Source: Cyclobacteriaceae bacterium (GTDB taxonomy: Bacteria; Bacteroidota; Bacteroidia; Cytophagales; Cyclobacteriaceae). From it: DNA of 64,000 bases. The stretch spans positions 1 to 64,000 of the forward strand of contig JANQKF010000025.1 in assembly GCA_028281285.1 (NCBI GenBank), written 5' to 3'. The translations under genes were made by a program, and so were the position numbers. This document shows positions 26,647 to 35,052 of this stretch, piece by piece (the first letter of the stretch is position 1; every line of letters begins with the position of its first letter). The notes below the pieces were generated by a model. That model saw only the letters and a list, made by a program, of their open reading frames with translations, searched no databases and was not told the DNA's origin.

Positions 26647-27393
26647 ATGAGCAATCAACTAAATCACGAGGATAGGGGCTACGAAAAACTGGTTTTGGCA
26701 AAAGCTGCCAGGAGTATTTTCGATAAAGAAAAAATTAGGGAAGCCATACTTGACAAATCTCGGGATCCTGAGGACGGATTGACCTCTAAGGTTCCCTTAG
26801 ACGTAGTATCGGAATTTGAATCGGATAAACGTATTCGTGGATTATGCGCAATCAGGGAAAAAGAGGAGGGGCTTCCCCGCTTTGTCTGTGATGGGATGAA
26901 TATGTCAGGCTTGGAGGGTATGAAAAAGAGGGGGGATGCTTATTTTCCGGAACCTCACAACGATATGTGTGTGGACCTTGTACTTCCGCTTTTGACAATA
27001 AAAGGTGACATCACGATAAAACAAGGCTGTGTGCCTTCGGATGACGAAAAGTATACTAATGAAGTAGAAGGTGCTTTCACCATGCGGATCGAGAATGTAC
27101 TATCCACCTTACGATTTAGGTTTGACAGTGAAATTGAGTTTGTGGAGAAGGCCTCAATTGAAATAGATGAAGACGATCACAATTGGAAGGAGCAGATCAA
27201 GATGAACCCCAAAACGGATGTTGAATTCAAAAATGCCACCAGGGGTCAAAAGGCCAAGCTGCAGGCTGCGATGAGAGTGGCTATGAAAGAAGTCGAGTGG
27301 GAGCAAAAGGTTGCCAATCAATTGACTAACTACCTGCAAAGTGATGATTTAAGCGAATTATTAAAGAGACATATCAACGAAAAATTAGCATAA
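26647..27393 (+). CDS. Operon protein with possible TULIP-like fold (first)
   Basis: 248-residue cytoplasmic-looking protein, no signal peptide, ten bases after the giant gene. A short N-terminal helix (YEKLVLAKAARSIF) is followed by a cysteine-bearing loop region, then long strands (CVDLVLPLLTIKGDITIKQG, VEGAFTMRIENVLSTLRF, SEIEFVEKASIEID) and a long C-terminal amphipathic helix (about 200-248, ending LKRHINEKLA). Strand-strand-long-helix is the arrangement of half a TULIP (BPI/SMP/takeout-like) lipid-binding unit. No sequence family is recognised; the fold is an inference. Confidence 0.7.
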   Translation: MSNQLNHEDRGYEKLVLAKAARSIFDKEKIREAILDKSRDPEDGLTSKVPLDVVSEFESDKRIRGLCAIREKEEGLPRFVCDGMNMSGLEGMKKRGDAYFPEPHNDMCVDLVLPLLTIKGDITIKQGCVPSDDEKYTNEVEGAFTMRIENVLSTLRFRFDSEIEFVEKASIEIDEDDHNWKEQIKMNPKTDVEFKNATRGQKAKLQAAMRVAMKEVEWEQKVANQLTNYLQSDDLSELLKRHINEKLA

Positions 27394-27408
27394 CTAAAAT
27401 TCAGAATT

Positions 27409-28161
27409 ATGACATTTTTAGAAAAAAAACTTACCAAAGCGTGGAACTCCACTTTTGACCGCATGTACGCTGAGCGAAGCTCTGACATCCCAAATGATAT
27501 TCATATCCCTTATCCAGAGATTCGAGACTATCCGAGAAGTAAAAACCTTGGTCGTGCTATACCGTCTGTAGGTAATGTGTTCGGACACAACGTTCCTAAA
27601 GGTAATGCAACGGCTTATGTAGAGAGCATCCGCATTAATGGAATGAGAGACTTTTCTATACCATCAGATAGAAGTAAGGTGGAACTGGATGAAAATAGTA
27701 CTACACTCTGGATAAAATTCAATAAGATCAGCATTTCCGGGGAATGGCTAATAGCCCAACCGGTTAATCGTTGGACGACTAAAGGTTGGGGTCCCTTTAA
27801 AGTGCCTTGGAGAGAAGATGGTAGGCAGGATTTTGAAGGCCCTTTTAGCTCAAGTACCGGAGGCTATTGGGGAATAGTGCTGAATCTTAAGAAACCAAAC
27901 AATCTGGATAGCCCACCAACAGTCAGCTATAAAAAGTCAATCATTGAATCTCCAAAACTGACATTGGATATCGATGGGAAGGATAATGATTCCAAACTTG
28001 TCGCTAATGGTATAAAGTTGTTTCAAGTTTTCAATTCTACAATTTCAGACAGCTGTAAATCCGTACTTGCTAATTTTCTAAGTGAGAATGGTAGTATCAA
28101 CAGCTTTGTGACCGATAATGTAAATAGCGAACTTAAAAGGTTCTGGGACGAAGAAATATAG
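27409..28161 (+). CDS. Operon protein with TULIP-like lipid-binding pattern (second)
   Basis: 250-residue protein, no signal peptide, 15 bases after the preceding gene and last of the operon. Its pattern fits the TULIP superfamily (BPI, SMP, takeout, OrfX/P47) better than its neighbour: AYVESIRINGMRDFSIP recalls the I-GL-F-I strand of takeout-like proteins, IKFNKISISGEWLIAQPV and WTTKGWGPFKVPW match the following ISG-Y and GEG-F strands, and the protein ends in a long helical segment (KLFQVFNSTISDSCKSVLAN to the C-terminus). The last residues NSELKRFWDEEI are like those of BPI-type folds. This is inference from pattern, not a database match. Confidence 0.7.
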   Translation: MTFLEKKLTKAWNSTFDRMYAERSSDIPNDIHIPYPEIRDYPRSKNLGRAIPSVGNVFGHNVPKGNATAYVESIRINGMRDFSIPSDRSKVELDENSTTLWIKFNKISISGEWLIAQPVNRWTTKGWGPFKVPWREDGRQDFEGPFSSSTGGYWGIVLNLKKPNNLDSPPTVSYKKSIIESPKLTLDIDGKDNDSKLVANGIKLFQVFNSTISDSCKSVLANFLSENGSINSFVTDNVNSELKRFWDEEI

Positions 28162-28240
28162 TCATTGAAAATTCAGCAATCGAATTGGTGATTATCTGAA
28201 CAAATTTCAAGGTTTGAAAGAGTTCACCTTTTAGGCCTGC

Positions 28241-28510
28241 TTATTCTTCTTCGTCAGGATTCAATAACGAATCCACAAGATCGATATAGGCGGCCATAGC
28301 GTCATCCGGAGCTTTGCCTTTGAGTGCAGCCCATGCATTGTGTTTTGCTGCTGCCTTAAAGTCAAATCCTCCTGGCGGTTCGGTATTGTTGTCTCCAATA
28401 GTAGCTTGCTTGTATAAAGCATAAAGGCTAAGCAAATCTTCATTGGACGGGCGAGTCGGTATTGATTCTGATAACTTAACCGATTCTTCAAATTTTTCTT
28501 TTAGCTCCAT
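28241..28510 (-). CDS. Acyl-CoA-binding protein
   Basis: Complete 89-residue ACBP, a four-helix protein that binds long-chain acyl-CoA thioesters in the cytoplasm. The signature is plain: RPSNEDLLSLYALYKQATIG, then PPGGFDFKAAAKHNAWAALKG and DAMAAYIDLVDSLL. These proteins are mainly eukaryotic but are known from some bacteria. It is downstream of citrate synthase on the same strand; a terminator-like hairpin lies only 12 bases before its ATG, so how it is transcribed is not obvious. Confidence 0.93.
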   Translation of the reverse strand: MELKEKFEESVKLSESIPTRPSNEDLLSLYALYKQATIGDNNTEPPGGFDFKAAAKHNAWAALKGKAPDDAMAAYIDLVDSLLNPDEEE

Positions 28511-28522
28511 ATTCTTCTTGAC

Positions 28523-28545
28523 AAAAAAGCCAGCGCAAGGCTGGC
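28523..28545 (-). terminator. Intrinsic terminator or attenuator between gltA and the ACBP gene
   Basis: Perfect GCCAGC/GCTGGC stem (28529-28534 and 28540-28545) with loop GCAAG, followed on the minus strand by six U residues (28523-28528). It is 24 bases past the gltA stop and 12 bases before the ACBP start codon. Confidence 0.75.
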
Positions 28546-28569
28546 CTTAAGCTAATTAATTTTTTCTTT

Positions 28570-29856
28570 TTATCTATTCGAGATGTCGACATAATCTCGC
28601 GCATTGGCTCCAGTGTATACCTGACGAGGTCGGCCAATCGGCTCCTTGTTGGCTCTCATTTCTTTCCATTGAGCAATCCAACCTGGAAGTCTACCCATTG
28701 CAAACATTACAGTAAACATATCAGTCGGAATACCTAATGCTCTGTAAATGATACCACTATAGAAGTCAACATTAGGATAAAGTTTTCTTTCCACGAAGTA
28801 GTCATCCTTCAAAGCTTCTTCTTCAAGTCCTTTGGCGATTTCCAATACAGGATCATTTACACCCAACTTGCCGAGAACATCGTCTGCTGCCTTCTTAATG
28901 ATTCTGGCGCGTGGATCAAAGTTCTTGTACACTCGGTGACCGAATCCCATTAATCGGAAAGGATCTTCTTTATCCTTGGCTTTTGCCATCCACTTTTTGG
29001 TGTCACCACCATCAGTTTTGATATTCTCAAGCATTTCAATTACTGCTTGGTTGGCTCCACCATGGAGTGGTCCCCAAAGGGCGTTAATTCCAGCAGAAAT
29101 CGAGGCATATAAACTGGCATGCGATGAACCTACTATTCTAACCGTTGAGGTCGAGCAGTTTTGCTCATGGTCGGCATGCAAAATCAATAGTTTGTCTAAT
29201 GCATCCGCTACAACCGGATCCGGATCATAACTCTCAGCTGGCAAAGCGAACATCATTTTCATGAAGTTGGCCGTGTAATTCAAGTTATTGTCAGGGTAAT
29301 TTACTGGCTGACCGATTTTATTCTTATACGCCCAGGCCGCGAAAGTCGGCATCTTAGCAATCAATCGAATGATACCAAGATCTACCTGACTTGCTGAACG
29401 ATTAGGATCCAATGACTCCGGATAGAAAGCTGTTTGAGCACAAACGAGTGAGGAAAGAACGCCCATTGGGTGAGAGGTAGAAGGAAAACCTTCCAATATT
29501 GTTTTAATATCCTCATGAACCAAACTGTGCCGTGTAACTTTCTCGGTGAAATCTGCCAATTGTTGGGTATTCGGAAGTTCCCCATAAACAAGCAAATAGG
29601 AGACTTCCAAAAAACTGGATTTTTCTGCAAGCTCCTCTATTGAGTAACCTCTATATCTCAGAATACCTTTTTCTCCGTCCAGAAAAGTGATTGAGCTTTG
29701 CGTAGATCCCGTGTTCTTAAACCCTGGATCAATGGTAATCACTCCACTTTGTCCTCTAAGCTTGCTAATATCAATAGCCTTTTCCTGTTCTGTCCCTTCA
29801 ATTACCGGCAGCTCATAGCTCTGTCCGTCAACTTTTATCTCCGCTATATTCGACAT
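28570..29856 (-). CDS. gltA: Citrate synthase
   Basis: Type II (gram-negative) citrate synthase, 428 residues, condensing acetyl-CoA and oxaloacetate to citrate for the TCA cycle. The catalytic residues are His265 in WGPLHGGANQ, His307 in GFGHRVYKNFDPRA and Asp364 in PNVDFYSG, matching E. coli His264, His305 and Asp362. The region NCSTSTVRIVGSSHAS is also typical. Length and start (MSNIAEIKVDG) fit the family. A terminator follows it, then the ACBP gene. Confidence 0.97.
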   Translation of the reverse strand: MSNIAEIKVDGQSYELPVIEGTEQEKAIDISKLRGQSGVITIDPGFKNTGSTQSSITFLDGEKGILRYRGYSIEELAEKSSFLEVSYLLVYGELPNTQQLADFTEKVTRHSLVHEDIKTILEGFPSTSHPMGVLSSLVCAQTAFYPESLDPNRSASQVDLGIIRLIAKMPTFAAWAYKNKIGQPVNYPDNNLNYTANFMKMMFALPAESYDPDPVVADALDKLLILHADHEQNCSTSTVRIVGSSHASLYASISAGINALWGPLHGGANQAVIEMLENIKTDGGDTKKWMAKAKDKEDPFRLMGFGHRVYKNFDPRARIIKKAADDVLGKLGVNDPVLEIAKGLEEEALKDDYFVERKLYPNVDFYSGIIYRALGIPTDMFTVMFAMGRLPGWIAQWKEMRANKEPIGRPRQVYTGANARDYVDISNR

Positions 29857-29959
29857 CTTTTTGTAACGTATTTCTTGTTATTGATTAGGCTCTTTTTGGG
29901 AGAGCGAATTTAGTGATAAAACACTTAAAACGAAGAGTTGTTCCCACCTTTCAGCAATT

Positions 29960-30787
29960 TTAATTACTGCCGCCAAGAATTAATGGTAAACCGTCCTTAC
30001 CCTGACCCATTACGACTACCTTTGAGTTTGGAGATTCGGCCAACTTCAAGGTAGCTTCGATTCCTCTCATTCGAAGCAGGTTAGGTGTTAAACTGCTGTT
30101 TACAATTTTGTTGGCTGCAGCTTCTCCTTCAGCGGCAATGCGCTTTCTTTCCGCTTCACTTTTCTCTTTATCCAGACGGAACTGGTAAGCAAGTGCTTCT
30201 TGCTCCTGTTGTAGCTTGTTTTCGATGGCCTGCTTGATCTTATCAGGAAGATTGATCGACCGAATCAATAGGGTGGTCATTTCTACATTGTTGGTTTCAT
30301 TGCCAAGTACGGCCGCAGTTTCCGTCTTTATTGCAGTTTCTACTTCAGACCTTTTGGTAGAGTAGATTTCTTCTGCAGAATAACGTCCCATCACTTGCCT
30401 CACTGTAGATCTTACCTCAGGTTTTACCAAGGTTTGGACATAGCCTAATCTAAATCGTTCATAGATATATCCTATTCGATTGAATTTAGGGTAAAACCTT
30501 ACAGACACATCCACGTTGATGCTAAGGCCATTTTTATCAAGGACATCCATGGTCTCCTCTTCCTGGCTTTCGGCCACATCAAAAGTGATAAGGTCATTCC
30601 AAGGTGCTTTTACATGAAACCCTGGTTGGATTACGTTGTCTTTGTCAAGCCCTCCACCAAATTTTTTAAAGATTACGGCCCTCTCGTTTGCTTGTATGGT
30701 GTAGAACATGCTTGAAGAAAGACCAATTAAAACGATAAGCACAATAGCGCCTATTACCACAAAGGGTAAGTATTTTCTGTTATCCAT
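29960..30787 (-). CDS. Prohibitin-like SPFH protein
   Basis: 275-residue SPFH/Band 7 protein. One N-terminal membrane anchor (about residues 8-30), then the SPFH domain starting with YTIQANERAVIFKKFGG, and a coiled-coil from about 185 to 240 rich in Glu/Lys/Ala (LQQEQEALAYQFRLDKEKSE). Prohibitins form ring assemblies on membranes and affect protein quality control; the partner here is unknown. It follows the Gfo/Idh/MocA dehydrogenase gene by 33 bases on the same strand, and no promoter was seen between them. Confidence 0.9.
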   Translation of the reverse strand: MDNRKYLPFVVIGAIVLIVLIGLSSSMFYTIQANERAVIFKKFGGGLDKDNVIQPGFHVKAPWNDLITFDVAESQEEETMDVLDKNGLSINVDVSVRFYPKFNRIGYIYERFRLGYVQTLVKPEVRSTVRQVMGRYSAEEIYSTKRSEVETAIKTETAAVLGNETNNVEMTTLLIRSINLPDKIKQAIENKLQQEQEALAYQFRLDKEKSEAERKRIAAEGEAAANKIVNSSLTPNLLRMRGIEATLKLAESPNSKVVVMGQGKDGLPLILGGSN

Positions 30788-30820
30788 AATACTAGAATTT
30801 AGTTTGTTCGTATATCAGTC

Positions 30821-31807
30821 CTAACCGATTTCGGCCAGGTTCGTTTTTATTTTCTCGAGAATTTCCTTTGCCACTTTGAGTGCAGCATAACCATCCTCTA
30901 TTGTGACAATTGGAGTAGTGTCATTGATGATAGCCTCATGAAAGGTGAAAAGCTCTTCCCGTATTGCATTGATAGGCTGAATTTTTGGGTTTTCAAAAAT
31001 GATCTCCTTCTTCCCCTTGCCTTCGCCCAAATCCAATACCATAGAGAAAGGGCCTTCTTCTCCCGTAGCTTCCTTCATTCGCACAATCTCTGACTTCTTC
31101 TCTAAGAAGTCTACGGCTACATAAGCGTCTTTTTGAAAGAATCGTGATTTGCGCATGTTTTTCACGGCTATGCGGCTTGTAGTCAGGTTGGCAACACAGC
31201 CATTTTCAAATTCAAGTCGTGCATTGGCAATATCAGGGGTATCACTAACCACGGCCACACCGCTTGCAGAAATGTTTCGAACAGGTGAGCCTACCGCCTT
31301 GAGAATCACATCAATGTCGTGGATCATAAGGTCCAACACAACAGGCACATCTAATCCTCGAGGATTAAACTGGGCTAATCGATGAGTTTCTATGAACATA
31401 GGCTTATCCAGATGATCCTGTGCTGCAATAAATGCCGGGTTGAACCGCTCAACATGACCTACCTGAATCTTTCTTTCGACCTCTTTGGACAGACTAATCA
31501 GAGCCTCGGCTTCCTCAAGAGTATTTGTAACGGGCTTTTCAATAAAGACATGTTTGCCCGCCCTTAACGCCCTTTGTGCACAATCGAAATGAGATAGAGT
31601 AGGGGTCACAATATCTACTATATCGACTGCTTCAATCAGATCATCAACCGTAGCAAAGCTTTGAATATTATGTTCAGATGAAACTGCCTTTGAGTTTTCA
31701 TCTATCGGATCATAAAAACCTACCAGCTCATATTCAGGAATATCTTTGATGCACTTGATATGAATTTTGCCGAGATGACCGGCCCCTAGAACGCCTATTT
31801 TGAGCAT
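30821..31807 (-). CDS. Gfo/Idh/MocA family oxidoreductase
   Basis: NAD(P)-dependent dehydrogenase of 328 residues. The nucleotide-binding motif is IGVLGAGHLGKIH at the start, the conserved EKPVTNTLEEAEAL follows near residue 90, and the catalytic-type histidine lies in LMIHDIDVIL. Family members oxidise sugars and nucleotide sugars. It is divergent from lpxB, so a role in lipid A, for example like GnnA (UDP-GlcNAc 3-dehydrogenase), is possible, but no partner aminotransferase is visible here. Start at the ATG at 31805-31807. Confidence 0.85.
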   Translation of the reverse strand: MLKIGVLGAGHLGKIHIKCIKDIPEYELVGFYDPIDENSKAVSSEHNIQSFATVDDLIEAVDIVDIVTPTLSHFDCAQRALRAGKHVFIEKPVTNTLEEAEALISLSKEVERKIQVGHVERFNPAFIAAQDHLDKPMFIETHRLAQFNPRGLDVPVVLDLMIHDIDVILKAVGSPVRNISASGVAVVSDTPDIANARLEFENGCVANLTTSRIAVKNMRKSRFFQKDAYVAVDFLEKKSEIVRMKEATGEEGPFSMVLDLGEGKGKKEIIFENPKIQPINAIREELFTFHEAIINDTTPIVTIEDGYAALKVAKEILEKIKTNLAEIG

Positions 31808-31832
31808 AGATAATTGGCTTTAGAAATTGCCG

Positions 31833-31863
31833 TAAAAGTAGGAGTTAATGAGGCAAGCTACAA
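31833..31863 (-). promoter_or_regulatory. Candidate promoter for the Gfo/Idh/MocA gene
   Basis: On the minus strand TTG (31861-31863), 20 bp, then TACTTTTA (31833-31840), one mismatch from TAnnTTTG. Transcription would start about 22 bases before the ATG. It faces away from the lpxB promoter, which begins 16 bases further on. Confidence 0.45.
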
Positions 31864-31878
31864 GCTTTCAAGCACAAG

Positions 31879-31910
31879 TTGATAAATCATTAAAATTACC
31901 AATAACTTTG
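31879..31910 (+). promoter_or_regulatory. Bacteroidota-type promoter of lpxB
   Basis: TTG at 31879-31881, 21 bp spacer and an exact TAACTTTG (TAnnTTTG) at 31903-31910. The likely start of transcription, near 31914, lies at most a few bases before the GTG start codon at 31916. Confidence 0.7.
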
Positions 31911-31915
31911 CGCCC

Positions 31916-33043
31916 GTGAAGTACTATGTGATAGCAGGAGAGGCCTCTGGTGATTTGCATGCATCCAATATGATGAAGCAAATTAAGCAGCGAGATCCGG
32001 ATGCATTTTTTCGCGTTTGGGGAGGAGATAGAATGCAGGAAGTGGCCGATGAATTGGCCAAACATATTCGGGAAACCTCTTTCATGGGAGTATTTCATAT
32101 CATACGACACCTAAGAACGATCAAGAGGAATTTCAGATACTGTGAGGAGGATATCGTTCGATTCCAACCAGATGTGCTGATTCTTATTGACAACTCAGGG
32201 TTCAATCTAAGGATTGCCAAGTTTGTCAAGAACAAAGGACTGAGCACTCGGATATTCTATTACATACTTCCCCAAGCATGGGCCTGGAAACGGAAAAGGG
32301 TACATACAATTCAAGGTTGGACGGATAGACGATTCGCAATATTGCCTTTCGAAACGGAATTCTATAATAGCTATGGTTACGAAGTGGACTATGTAGGCCA
32401 TCCCATCCTTGATTCTATAGCAGAAAGAAAACCCAAGCTCAAAGGAGAGGTTGAGTTTCGCGAGTCCAATGGGCTTAGTGATAAGCCAATTATTGCCTTG
32501 TTACCCGGAAGTCGTAAACATGAGATAAATACTAAACTACCTGCTATGCTATCTGTGGTTTCGCACTTTCCTCACTACGAATTCGTAATAGCGGGATCGG
32601 AAACCTTGAGTAAGGAACTCTATGACTCCTATACCAAGGGCAAGATCAAAGTGCTTTTTGGTAGAACGTATAATATCCTTAATAACGCGACTGCCGCATT
32701 GGTGACTTCTGGAACAGCTACGTTGGAAACTGCCCTTTTTCGTGTCCCTCAAGTGGTTTGTTATAAGCCTGGTTGGGCCACTTTCCATTTACTTAAGCGA
32801 ATTATCAGGATCAAGTATATCTGTATGGTCAACTTAATTCTCGATAAGAAAGCGGTTCAGGAATTGGTGCATTCGGATGTAAATGAGGTTAACCTTAAAA
32901 AAGAATTGGGTAAGATTCTAGAAGGAGGAGTCCGTTCGCAAATGATTCAGGACTATGATGATTTAGAAAATAAACTCGGTGGTGTTGGTGCCTCGGAGAG
33001 AGTGGCAGATCTAATGATAGAAGATCTTTCTCAACAAAGTTAA
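31916..33043 (+). CDS. lpxB: Lipid A disaccharide synthase
   Basis: GT19 glycosyltransferase of 375 residues that joins UDP-2,3-diacylglucosamine and lipid X to make the lipid A disaccharide, on the inner face of the inner membrane. Recognisable motifs are YYVIAGEASGDLHASNMMK at the start, VLILIDNSGFNLRIAKF, ILPQAWAWKRKRV, ILPFETEFY, VGHPILDSI, LLPGSRKHEI and SGTATLETALFRVPQVVCYK. The start is GTG at 31916, fixed by the family N-terminus. It is divergent from a dehydrogenase gene and ends 61 bases before the PhyH-family gene. Confidence 0.96.
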   Translation: MKYYVIAGEASGDLHASNMMKQIKQRDPDAFFRVWGGDRMQEVADELAKHIRETSFMGVFHIIRHLRTIKRNFRYCEEDIVRFQPDVLILIDNSGFNLRIAKFVKNKGLSTRIFYYILPQAWAWKRKRVHTIQGWTDRRFAILPFETEFYNSYGYEVDYVGHPILDSIAERKPKLKGEVEFRESNGLSDKPIIALLPGSRKHEINTKLPAMLSVVSHFPHYEFVIAGSETLSKELYDSYTKGKIKVLFGRTYNILNNATAALVTSGTATLETALFRVPQVVCYKPGWATFHLLKRIIRIKYICMVNLILDKKAVQELVHSDVNEVNLKKELGKILEGGVRSQMIQDYDDLENKLGGVGASERVADLMIEDLSQQS

Positions 33044-33104
33044 CATTGGCCTTGGACGTTACTATTTTGTAACCCAATTTAACTCCGAGGAATAAAAACT
33101 AAAG

Positions 33105-33998
33105 ATGGTAGATGTTAATGAGTTCTTGAGTAAGGGATACATCCGATACGAAAATGCTCTTCCCTCAGATTTGCTTGAAAAATGGCGAGCAATTGCCGAT
33201 GACCTCGAAAGAGAGGCTATGGAAGATTATTCAAAGGGTCAATTGACACAACAGTTCTGTGTTATCGAAGATCCGGTGGGCCCGAGATTGATGAGGTTTG
33301 AAGAGCTATATAAGTCCCATTTGGATGAACTAATAGAGTTATTGTCAATCCAACCCATGTTGGAAATCATGAAAGAACTTTCTGGTCCCTCGTCTGTAGT
33401 GGTTTATTCCGACTTGTTATACAAACATCAACACCCACACCCGGTAATTAAGTGGCATCAAGGTGCTCCACATAGCCGGAAGTTTCCATACCTCAATATT
33501 GGAATTTATCTTGATGATGCGAATGTGGACGATGGTTGCCTGAGATATGTTCCCGGGACCCAATTCGAGTTGCAAGACATTTCAGAGATTGAGCAAAACT
33601 TTGGGTGGAATCCTCCCGGAGTGGTTCAACAACCTGCGAAAGCAGGTGATATTCTAGTTCAGGATATGATGATTTTACATTCATCGGAGCCCAAACGTAG
33701 TCCTGGTCCTAGGAGAACTATCTATGTTGAAGTTCGGCCCCATGAATCGGTGTCAGAAGATCAAATGGCTAGTCAGGAATGGCTTGATTCCAGGAGGTTG
33801 CTTATGAACGAAGTTCTGAACTATCGTGATCAGTCTATTTTTGATGATAAGGAGAAATCGTTTTTCGATGAGTCAACACTTACAAAAAGTGAATTGCAAA
33901 CTTTGTTGAAAGCCGCACATCTCACTCCAATTCCAGCAGTATACAGCTATCAAAATGAGCAAGGGCCGGATTACCCAATTCCCGGAGATTTGCTATAG
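33105..33998 (+). CDS. PhyH-family Fe(II)/2-oxoglutarate protein with HxG motif
   Basis: 298-residue phytanoyl-CoA dioxygenase family protein. The first metal motif, normally WHQD, reads WHQG here: His118, Gly120. The distal His192 is in LHSSEPKRS and the 2-oxoglutarate-binding arginine is Arg203 or Arg204 (PGPRRTIYVEVRP). IYLDDANVDDGCLRYVPGTQ is the usual core. In 2OG halogenases such as SyrB2 and BesD the carboxylate ligand is replaced by Ala or Gly so that chloride can bind. Gly120 is encoded GGT and the alignment is not shifted. It could therefore be a halogenase, or an inactive dioxygenase. No secondary-metabolism genes are nearby. Length is normal. Confidence 0.85.
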   Translation: MVDVNEFLSKGYIRYENALPSDLLEKWRAIADDLEREAMEDYSKGQLTQQFCVIEDPVGPRLMRFEELYKSHLDELIELLSIQPMLEIMKELSGPSSVVVYSDLLYKHQHPHPVIKWHQGAPHSRKFPYLNIGIYLDDANVDDGCLRYVPGTQFELQDISEIEQNFGWNPPGVVQQPAKAGDILVQDMMILHSSEPKRSPGPRRTIYVEVRPHESVSEDQMASQEWLDSRRLLMNEVLNYRDQSIFDDKEKSFFDESTLTKSELQTLLKAAHLTPIPAVYSYQNEQGPDYPIPGDLL

Positions 33999-34131
33999 CG
34001 ACTTTAAGAGACTTAGGTTTTTTAATCTCATTCCAACCTTGGCCATTCCTATTGAGTCTATTTTGGAGTGAGGTGTAATTCTCTTGAGTCCTCCTCGTAT
34101 TTAATAAAAGTCATCAACTCAATTAAAAAGT

Positions 34132-35046
34132 TTGAAAAAGGTCATAATCGTTCTTTTTATAGCTCTTGCCTGGTCATGTAATACACCGGATTCTGAAACA
34201 GATCCTTTACCAAACATACCTAAGGATCCAGACAATGAAGTGTTACGAATTCCAGTAGTTGTTCATGTTATGCACAATGGAGAAGAATATGGTGTCGGTC
34301 CAAACCTGTCTAACGAACGGATCATCAGACAAATCGAGATTCTTAACGAAGATTTTCGAAGACGGGAGGGAACAAGAGGGTTCAATGATCACCCTGAGGG
34401 CGCGGATGCTCACATTGAATTCGTACTAGCTAGCACGGATCCTCAAGGCAATCCAACCTCTGGTATAGTGAGAAGACAGTTCGAATTGGATGAATTGCCT
34501 TCCAATATTCCGAATTTGGAGTTTGAGCGTTATGCATTCTTCAGCTACTGGGGTTCCAGTGATTATATCAATATTTGGACTGCGCCTTACCCTAATGATT
34601 ATACGAATATTATATTAGGGCAAGCGACAGGTCCGGATACCGATTTACCTGGTGACAAGCTTTTTCAAAAGCCGCTTACCGGTGGTGCTGAGGGTATCGT
34701 TATTAACTGGGCACACTTTGGAGAATCAGATATTGAAGGTGGACGTAATCTTGGCAGAACCCTGACCCATGAAATGGGACATTACTTGGGCCTACTCCAT
34801 ACATGGGGAGCCAGGGATTGTGAAGCCAATGACTATTGCGAAGATACACCAGCTGTTAATGAACCAGTGACCTCAAGTGAGCCCTATATTGGCTGTGATG
34901 GGGAAGAGGTAATGATTGGTAACTATATGAATTATACTTCGGACGAAGTGATGAATATCTTTACCAAAGACCAGGTATCACGCATGAGATATGTCCTGAG
35001 AAACAGTCCGAGAAGAGTGAGTCTGTTGAATTCAGAAGGGCTTTGA
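34132..35046 (+). CDS. M43 family zinc metalloprotease, lipoprotein
   Basis: 304-residue pappalysin/cytophagalysin-type peptidase. The zinc site is HEMGHYLGLLH (His213, Glu214, His217, His223) and the Met-turn is NYMNYTSD with Met266. The N-terminus is a lipoprotein signal ending in AWSC (Cys16), so it should sit in a membrane. These enzymes digest extracellular protein. The start codon is TTG at 34132, the only start that keeps the whole signal peptide (KKVIIVLFIALAWSC). A cysteine-rich region follows the zinc site (GARDCEANDYCEDTP), as in the family. Confidence 0.93.
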   Translation: MKKVIIVLFIALAWSCNTPDSETDPLPNIPKDPDNEVLRIPVVVHVMHNGEEYGVGPNLSNERIIRQIEILNEDFRRREGTRGFNDHPEGADAHIEFVLASTDPQGNPTSGIVRRQFELDELPSNIPNLEFERYAFFSYWGSSDYINIWTAPYPNDYTNIILGQATGPDTDLPGDKLFQKPLTGGAEGIVINWAHFGESDIEGGRNLGRTLTHEMGHYLGLLHTWGARDCEANDYCEDTPAVNEPVTSSEPYIGCDGEEVMIGNYMNYTSDEVMNIFTKDQVSRMRYVLRNSPRRVSLLNSEGL

Positions 35047-35052
35047 TTGATT

